A DNA stretch of 64,000 bases from contig MU277733.1 in the NCBI GenBank assembly GCA_022385805.1, positions 11,312-75,311 on the forward strand, in the 5' to 3' direction. This document shows positions 56,801 through 64,000 of the stretch, in pieces. Source of the stretch: Pilatotrama ljubarskyi. Taxonomy: Eukaryota > Basidiomycota > Agaricomycetes > Polyporales > Polyporaceae. Under the pieces are notes generated by a model. It worked only from the letters and a program-made list of their open reading frames with translations, searched no databases and had not been told where the DNA came from. Numbering within the stretch: position 1 is the stretch's first letter; every line of letters starts with the position of its first letter. Made by a program: the position numbers and the translations under genes.

Positions 56801-58000
56801 TCTCGTTCTGGGAGATGGCCATCGCGCACCTGGCGTTGTGGGAGCTCAGCGAGTCGCTCGAGTGCTGGCGGAAACTCGCGGCGGAAGCAACGGTGCGTTC
56901 CGCGTTTCCTTCCAGTCCTCTGTCGCTCCCCCGAATTCTGTGTGATGCTGACGATATTTGCGCGAATCATTGGTGCACTGGCGGAGCAGTGGTCGAAGGC
57001 GACGTATACCTACGGCGTTGCGGTCACCCTGCTGCAGCTCGGGGACGAGAAGCACCTCGGCGAGGTCTCCGAGCTGATGGATAAGGTGCCGGCGCTCCGA
57101 CAGCGTATCGCTGGCAAATCCATCCCGCTCGAGAAACTCATCGCACGCAAGGCGCGCAAGTTCCGCCAGCAGGGCGGGCGGCTCGCCCTCCCCGCGCTGG
57201 AGTTTTCGTACTTCTTCCTCGCGATCACGCACGCACCGCCGACCGTCATCTTGTCGAAGATGCTCCCGCTCATCAATGCACAGCTCAACACTCTCGAGGA
57301 GCATGCACGTGAGCCAGCGAAGTACGGGACCGGGGAGGGCCGAGGGGAGGAGGAGTACTGGGACGACAAGGCGTTGGCGCTGTTCCTGAAGGGAGTCTGT
57401 CTGCGATATTTTGCGCATCCCGATCCCGACGCTGTCCTGGACGCCGCCGAGGAAACCACGGTGAAGGAAGGCAAGGTGGACGCGGAGGCAGGCGCGCGTG
57501 AGGCGTTCGAGGCTGTCTTTGCGCTGGGGCCCAAGGTCGTGTACGACCACTATTTGGTATATTTCTCCCGTAAGTTATTTGGCGAGGTCGTACTCTGGCT
57601 CGGTCTCTGCGATACTCATGAAATCTCGCAGATTACGAGTATGCACGTTTGCTGGCGTGCCAAGGTGACAAGGAGAATGCACAGAAACACTTGGAGCTCA
57701 TTCAGTCCGGTAAGGCATCTCTCGTGCTCAAGTCTCCTCCGTCAACTCAAGTATGAACGCAGGGAAACCCTTGGAAGTCAATCCAGCAGCCAGAAAGGTA
57801 CGTCCTGATGCAATTTAGCCGCATTACCAGTACGCTCATCGACTTCCCTCCTGTGCGATAGGGCAAGTACAGCATGGAGGTTAGCTCGTCGTGCAGTTGA
57901 ACATACTACGATATAGCCGCTGACCTCACTCCGTCAGAATGCACTTCACATCCGGACGCACGCCGCGTTAGAGGCTCTCGAGCGCAATCGCCGGTTGTAG
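53810..58000 (+). CDS. IML2: IML2/TTC39-family protein (DUF3808), TPR-like
   Basis: Twelve exons (53810-54003, 54052-54124, 54188-54388, 55832-55884, 55951-56249, 56341-56481, 56681-56892, 56990-57569, 57632-57709, 57763-57797, 57862-57879, 57938-58000) sum to 1947 nt, 648 aa. Family motifs: HAELVYAESLFEK-ALLGIVYSGDWLAFIKEALNM, VYLGVGMSNLILSLMPSKLL, FGYKGDRHSGLAYL, GVFFLFGQGRLHVC, LHQISFWEMAIAHLAL, YEYARLLACQGDKENAQKHL. IML2 in yeast is a soluble TPR-rich protein linked to lipid droplets, inclusion-body clearance and mitochondrial outer membrane; the animal TTC39 proteins are related. Twelve exons keep the frame. Intron 3 (54389-55831, 1443 nt) is about 20 times longer than the other introns and seems to carry an insertion. 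Start MSPQVQETKP is the first ATG giving the family N-terminus. Confidence 0.87.
54402..55757. mobile_element. Probable ~1.36-kb insertion inside IML2 intron 3, unclassified
   Basis: Flanked by direct AGCTTCC copies at 54395-54401 and 55758-55764, a possible 7-bp target-site duplication. Deleting it leaves a 79-nt intron with good donor GTATGT and acceptor CGCAG. No transposase, reverse transcriptase or terminal inverted repeat is visible. A minus-strand frame at 54628-55002 and a plus-strand frame at 55009-55338 are open but unrecognised. The 7-bp repeat could be coincidental. Confidence 0.3.
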
Positions 58001-58517
58001 ATGTCTGCACTAGATGCATCTCTTGTGTACCGACGTGGCCGCTATGGACAGTGCATCGCTGTCAAGGCACAGCCGCCGTCATCTATGCATTGCTTGTTCT
58101 CTGTGCGATCTGTATGTATTACTGGTACTGTACCAACTCATGAACTCTGCTGTGCTCTGATCTACTGTCGATTCCTTGGTCATGCATGAGTCCCGATTTC
58201 CTATGGATCATACCCGTACCTTCGGCGTCTTGTGTCTCATAATGATTCTCATCTCACCCGGAGGGAGGCATACTATGCTTAGGCAATGTCCAGCCTCCCA
58301 CTGTTCAGCTGTGCCAGAATGTTGAGCCAGTGCTACTGTAGTATCATCGAGCCTTTCGCTCGCAAACCCCGCTGGGGCGCGAGAACCGGGACAACGGGCC
58401 GGCTACCCCACGGCGCTTAGGCTCGATCAGTGCTGTCGGCGACTCGGCAATTGCGCGCTCTCCGTTCCCACCACTCACCGCCATCTCGTCGACAACGACG
58501 ATAACGAGCTCGTGGGC
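58001..58517. other. Short intergenic region
   Basis: Between the stop of IML2 and the start of the alpha-mannosidase gene. Nothing recognised. Confidence 0.5.
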
Positions 58518-61500
58518 ATGGCGCACCACCATGGACATGCTCATGGTCACTCACACGGGCACTCCGCTGAGTCTGCAGACTACCCAAAGTTGAACTATGG
58601 GCCAGGCGCGAAGTGGATCAAGCATCTCACCAAGGACCGGTTGGGGACGTTCAATGGAGGGCACTTCTCGGACGTTAATCTCTCCTCGGTCCTCTATATA
58701 CAACGCATCGACAATCAGGAGAACATAAAGCTTGAGGTGTGGGATGCACCGGGACTCTCGAAGCCGAGCTTCGAGGAGGCCATGAAGCAGAAGTTCAGGC
58801 CCGCAAAGAAGGGCGAGTCGTTCGGGCCTTCTTGTGAGTGCACTGACCACACATGCAGTCATACTGGGGGCTCATTAGATCTCAGGGGTATGTAGTAGGA
58901 GGGTAGATGGATGCGGATTGTTACTAACGCCTTGCAGACCAACCACTGGTTCAAGGTTTCCCTCAATATCCCCACGTACTGGGAGCAATACGAACACGTA
59001 CAATGTGAGCATATGGGTTCAGTCAGACCGCCTTTACCAGATGTTCACTCGATGGTAGTTGAATTTGACCCTGGGTGCGAGGCCATGGTCTTCACGCCGG
59101 ACGGCACTCCCATGCAAGGTATCACTGGAGGCTGGGGCGGCGACAGGCGCGTTGAGCACATCATCCCACGCAGTGCTATCAAGGCCGGCAAATACGAGAT
59201 CGTGATCGAGTCCAGCTGCAACGGCATGTTCGGTGTACCATGGAACGGAGACACCATCGCTCCTCCTGACGTGTGTATACCTCGCGCTGTACAGCAGATG
59301 CCGAAGCTGAACCAGATGCAGATGAACAGATACTTCCAACTAGCTACGGCGGATCTTGTCGTCCTCAACGTGGAGGCGTGGGACCTCTTGTGGGACTTCC
59401 AGACGCTTCGCGAGCTCGCGGACTCGTTGCCGGGGAATACCTCTCTGCAGAACAAGGCTCTGACTACTGCGAACGCCATCATGAATGTGTTCGACAAGGG
59501 CGACCCATCTAGTATTCGTGCCGCTCGCAAGCTTGCGGAGGAAGTATTCGGGGAGGACTGGGCGAAGAAACGCGAGGGAATCTATGATGAAGGCCCAGAG
59601 AAGTCGCAGATCTGGGGCATTGGCCATTGTCACATCGACACTGCCTGGTCAGTTTCTCCTTCCAATGCCACCCGCTTGTGTTGACAGGCGCGGAATCGCT
59701 AGGCTTTGGCCGTATCGAGTTACTCAGCAGAAGGTCGCACGTTCCTGGTCTACCCAAGTCGACCTCATGGACCGGTACCCAGAGCACAGGTTCACCTGCA
59801 GTCAGGCGCAACAGTACAAGTGGCTGGAACAGGTTTGATCGCATACTCCTTGCTAAAGTTACTGCTGATGATTGCTTGTAGTTGTATCCACCGCTCTTTG
59901 AGCGCGTCAAGGAGAAGATCCTGGAGGGCAAGTTCCACCCTGTCGGGGGGTCGTGGGTCGAGAACGACGCCAACATGCCCTCCGGAGAGGCGCTCGCCCG
60001 TCAGTTCATCTTTGGACAACGCTACTTCGAGTCACGCTTCGGCGTGCGGTGCAAGACTGCGTGGCTGCCCGACTCTTTCGGCCTCACGGGCGCGCTGCCG
60101 CAGCTGATTCGGCTCGCGGATATGGACTACTTCTTTACACAGAAGCTGTCTTGGTGAGTGCTTCCGCGCGATGGCGATCGGTGCAACGATCGGGTTCTGT
60201 TTGCACGAATATGACAGTCAGCTAACACAAGGGCACACAACGCATCCCCGCATCAGGAACAACATGTAAGCAGACGGAGTTCTCGGAGTAGAGTAGCAGC
60301 TCATCTGAGATCTATCATCAGAAACAACTTCCCGCATTCCACTTTCAACTGGGTCGGTATCGACGGGACACAGGTTCTCTGCCATATGACTCCAGTCGGT
60401 ACGATACGCCTCCTTCCAGCGTTTGCGAAGGCGATAACACGCTGTCATAAGACACCTACACCGCCCAAGCTACTGTAGGTGATGTGAACAAGGGACTGAC
60501 CAACCACAAGGTAACGCAGCATGAGCGAATACGTTGCGTCATAAAGATGCTCATCACATCTAGAACTTGGAATCATCCGACGTCTCTCTTCTTGTATTCG
60601 GAAACGGCGATGGCGGAGGCGGACCGCTTGCGAAGATGCTCGAGAACGTGAGGGCGTTTTGTTAGGTCACCGATCATCCTCTAACGCGATCCAGCTCCGA
60701 CGAATCCGGGCGACGGGTAATCGCTCACGGGACATCCCTCCGGTTAATATGGGTCACTCCGTAGACGAGTTCTTCGACGTCGTGGCCAAAGAATCGGATG
60801 CGGGCGCGAGGCTTCCGAACTGGTGGGTCCAGCTGCTGTGAGTCCATGCATCCGAATAATCTTGCTGACATCTCCGTACCGATAGGAGTGGCGAGTTGTA
60901 TCTCGAGGTTCGATTCAACAGATCTCACAGCATTGGGTCTACTTTAACCCGATGTCTATCCACTAGTTCCATCGTGGGACCTACACTTCCCATGGTGCGC
61001 TGCTCTCCAGGAATTGTATAGATTCAGGCTGACTGGAGCTCGCAGGCTCTATCAAGAAGGGCAACAGGAAGTCGGAGATACTCCTTCGCGACGTTGAGGT
61101 GAGACGCGCTATCATCCGCTATTAACGGGGCGCTGAGCGCCGTGTGATTGTAGGTCCTGGCCACTTTCGCGAGTTTGTACAGGTTCCACAAGTCCGACTA
61201 CGTGTATCCGAACGAGAGGATCAACGACTGCTGGGAGAAGGTGCTCCTCAACCAGTGTAAGTCTACCTACCTGCCATCACTCCGAGGCTGACACACACCG
61301 TTGCCTAGTCCACGATGGTATGTTTTCCTCGGACACAATAGGATATCTTATAGTTAAAGGATTGAATGTGTACAGTCCTGCCCGGATCGGCAATGTGCGT
61401 TCCAGACGTTTCGGTCCGACAATTGTACACTCACAGCTTGTATAGTGGGATGGTCTATGATGACGCCGAGAAGCTATACGCCGAGGTCCGCAAAGAGGGA

Positions 61501-63449
61501 GAAGCCCTGCTCGAAGAAGCATTCAAGACTATCTTCCCCCCTTCAATTTCGATCACCGACCCAGCCATGAAGTCGAAGAAGGCGGGTACGCTCATTGGGT
61601 ACAACACGACCTTCTTCCCTCGCCGCGACATCGTGGAGGTCCCGCTGGGCGGTGCTGCATCCAGACTCCGCTCGCAGGTGGTGCAAACCTCGAAGGACGG
61701 TACCGTCGGGTTGGCACTCATGGACTGCTCCACCGCTGGCGGATTGTCCTTCGGGACTGGAATGTACGCGGATTGCAAGCCGGTATCTGGTATGCGTTTC
61801 CTTTAACGCGACGGAGTCTCGTTTCGCTGAGATCGGATTGCAGTCACCCGTCTCGGCGACGACAAATACGTGATGAAGAACTCCGGCATTGCCTTGACCA
61901 TCTCGGAGGGCAGGATAGCGAGCTTGCTGGATGTCGGTCTCGAGTAGGTGCTCGTGTCATACTGCCTTTCCGCTTCCACTGATGTCTCGAGCAAAGTCGT
62001 GAGCTCATTGCCGAAGGTGAGACCGGCGGCTTGGTCATCTTCGATGACAGACCAAACTACTGGGACGCCTGGGGTACGTGAGATATACCAGTGCACCCCA
62101 TACTACTACTAAGCTCTTGCCCTAGATGTCGAGATCCATCATCTTGAGAAGTTCAAGAAGCTCCGCTTTGAGAACGTTCGAGTGGCGGCCGAAGGTCCTC
62201 TCCGCGCCTCGCTGAAGGCCGAGGTGAAGTATGGTCAGAGCACCATCAACGTTGTGGTAAGTTTCCGCCGTCTTCAGCTGCTACTCACCTCAATCCAATC
62301 CGTCGCAATCTGTTGCAGATCTCGGTGGACGCCGTTCCTGGTACGATCCTCGAATACACACCAATCGTCTTACAATGACTGACATACCAATAGCATCGAT
62401 GAAGAAGAACTCGCTTTCGCTCATCCGGTTCGACGCTGAAGTTGATTGGCACCAGAGACACGAATTCCTGAAGTGTGAGCGCATTCAAGTCAATGGACGT
62501 CAGGTCCCTGACCGATTATTCACAGTCGAGCTCCCGTTGAATATACGTAACGATAACGCCACATACGAGACCCAATTCGGGCATGTACAGAGACCCACTC
62601 ACAAGAACACGACTTGGGACATGGCGAAGTTTGAGGTGTGTGGCCACAAGGTGAGCGTCGATCACTTCAGCGCCCCATAGGTCGCCACCATTTACGCCTT
62701 CGTAGTACGCCGACCTCAGTGAGTATGGCTACGGAGTTGCCATCCTTTCCGAGTCCAAGTACGGTTTCTCTTGCCGCGGCAACATTTTGCGCATTTCCTT
62801 GCTGCGCGCCGCTACCGCCCCGGATGCCGACCAGGACCAAGGTTGGTGACATAGGCCAAGCTTGAGAATACAATGCTTATGAGGGAGCCTACGCAGGCAA
62901 GCACGAGTTCTCGTGGGCTGTGATGCCACACAAGGGCCACTTCTTGGAGTCAGACGTTCCCGTTGCAGCTGTCCTATTCAATTCTCCTCTGCATGGTAAG
63001 TGAACCGTCGCCGCCATACTGTTGCATCGACATGATAACGTTTGGACGCAGTTCGTTTACTCGAGGACACTGCGGAGGCTCCGCTCCTCAAGGCAAAGCC
63101 TGGCTTCGGTGTCGAAGGAGCCCCGAACGTTTTTTTGGAGACGGTGAAGCGCGGACTGGACGATGACTTCAAGACTCACGAAGCTGCTTCACCTACTGTC
63201 GTACTTCGTCTCTATGAGGCCTATGGCGGACATGCGCAGGTCAAGCTCAAGATCGGAAGCCATATTCCCGTCGCGAAGGCCGTTGTCACGAATCTGCTGG
63301 AAGACGAGTTGGAGGAGCTGAATCTGCTCCAGACCGAGGACTCGTCATTGGTAGTGAAGCTCAAGTTCCACGGCTTTGAGGTCAAGACCGTCAAGTTGAT
63401 CCTAGGCAAGCCGGGGTACGTTTCGCTCACAGGTCATTACGAACTCTGA
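58518..63449 (+). CDS. AMS1: GH38 alpha-mannosidase, Ams1 type (vacuolar/cytosolic)
   Basis: More than twenty exons, all consistent with family motifs. The N-terminus is His-rich ([16 protein letters not shown]). Key catalytic segments: [11 protein letters not shown] (zinc-binding His/Asp), [34 protein letters not shown], and [15 protein letters not shown], in which the Asp of PDSFG is the expected nucleophile; then [36 protein letters not shown], and the C-terminal beta domain ending [14 protein letters not shown] at the stop (63449). Ams1 trims alpha-mannosides from free oligosaccharides and is delivered to the vacuole by the Cvt/autophagy route. The frame is complete. The gene contains 9-nt exons (60257-60265, 61309-61317), a 19-nt exon (61376-61394) and, most likely, a 2-nt exon (58886-58887). 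The ATG at 58518 is the first in frame. Confidence 0.9.
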
Positions 63450-63780
63450 CAGACTCCATGCGCTTCACAGCAGTCTCCCGAAGAGGGACAGCTGGGTAAC
63501 TGTCGAGAAGCCGCGCGCCTAATCTCGAACATCGACGCAAGCCCTGGCATTCTCGCCTTGTTGAACTATCACTAGCTGCTCGTGCTGTACAATCGTCTCT
63601 TGTACCGGTGTACAATGTTAGATGTATGTGGGCTCTATGACCAGCTTTGAAGGAATGACGCGTGCCGCAAGCGTATCGAACGATCTTCGCTTATCCAAAG
63701 GACAGCGGCTGTGCTGCGTAGACAACAAGCGTGATCGTTGCATTCCCCTGTGTGCGTAAACGGGAGTCGTGCTGTGACGA
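63450..63780. other. Convergent 3' flanks
   Basis: Between the mannosidase stop and the stop of a minus-strand gene entering from the right. No gene recognised. Confidence 0.5.
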
Positions 63781-64000
63781 TCAAGGCAGAGACCAATACA
63801 AGTACATGGACAGAGCTGACGCAACCAAGCCCCAGAGAGCAAGCAGAACGACTACGGTATCACCTCGGGTATTATCCACATGGTCAGGCATATCAAGAAT
63901 GCCGGAGCGGATAGCGTAGACCGCGTACAAGACCTCTTTCGCGGATAGTTGTGCGAATGTCTCCCAGAATTGCGAATAGTCTTCATCCGCATTGTCCGCT
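63781..64000 (-). CDS. C-terminal exon of a membrane protein, cut by the window edge
   Basis: An open frame of 72 codons plus stop (63783-63781) continues past the right edge. It reads ADNADEDYSQFWETFAQL, then a hydrophilic helix, then a TM helix (VVVLLALWGLVASALSMYLY) followed at once by WSLP and the stop. This looks like the C-terminal tail anchor or last TM segment of a membrane protein. Family unknown; too little is visible. Confidence 0.5.
   Translation of the reverse strand, partial: ADNADEDYSQFWETFAQLSAKEVLYAVYAIRSGILDMPDHVDNTRGDTVVVLLALWGLVASALSMYLYWSLP

Noticed and set aside
1..64000. tRNA, rRNA, CRISPR and bacterial-type operon signals
   Set aside because: No tRNA box pairs with a foldable context, no rRNA-like stretch and no regularly spaced repeats were seen; the DNA is clearly intron-rich and eukaryotic.

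Overview
The window is nuclear DNA of a filamentous basidiomycete, most likely an Agaricomycete and plausibly Polyporales. Genes are cut by many 50-70 nt GT-AG introns, intergenic gaps are about 0.5-2 kb, and the protein families are typical of that group (DUF6533 membrane proteins, LigE-like fungal GST, BTB and F-box proteins, a long ERG27). I rebuilt exons by hand from frame continuity, splice motifs and known family motifs. For most genes the exon lengths sum exactly to an open frame. No tRNA, rRNA, CRISPR array or intact transposase was recognised.

Layout. 0-3.4 kb: end of a BTB protein (+) and a complete NmrA-like protein (-). 4-28 kb: a block rich in membrane proteins, mostly on the minus strand. 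It has three paralogous seven-TM proteins (4.1-5.8, 8.3-9.5, 17.4-18.6 kb), two DUF6533 proteins (14.1-15.1, 26.2-28.0 kb), a GMC oxidoreductase (10.3-12.4 kb) and an etherase-like GST (21.7-22.6 kb). ERG27 3-keto-sterol reductase (19.5-21.1 kb) and an OXR1-type TLDc protein (23.5-25.7 kb) lie among them on the plus strand. 30-39 kb, minus strand: a membrane-anchored methyltransferase, an F-box protein, an unknown 179-aa protein and a small secreted double-psi beta-barrel protein. 41-63.5 kb, plus strand: an RNF216-like RBR ubiquitin ligase, a TDT/Mae1-type transporter, a TEA/ATTS transcription factor, an IML2 (TTC39-like) protein and an Ams1-type GH38 alpha-mannosidase. At the right edge a minus-strand gene runs out of the window with a C-terminal TM helix.

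How the genes relate. ERG27 (sterol synthesis), OXR1 (V-ATPase/oxidative stress), IML2 and Ams1 (lipid-body and vacuole functions) are scattered housekeeping genes. The seven-TM and DUF6533 genes next to a GMC enzyme and a GST form an accessory neighbourhood that could serve sensing and detoxification; that link rests on position only.

Points most worth a second look: the uncharacterised seven-TM family with a conserved gene structure; a predicted 2-nt microexon and other microexons; three clathrin-box motifs in the OXR1 tail; a 1.44-kb intron in IML2 that looks like an insertion; and a 45-bp perfect inverted repeat beside the GST gene.
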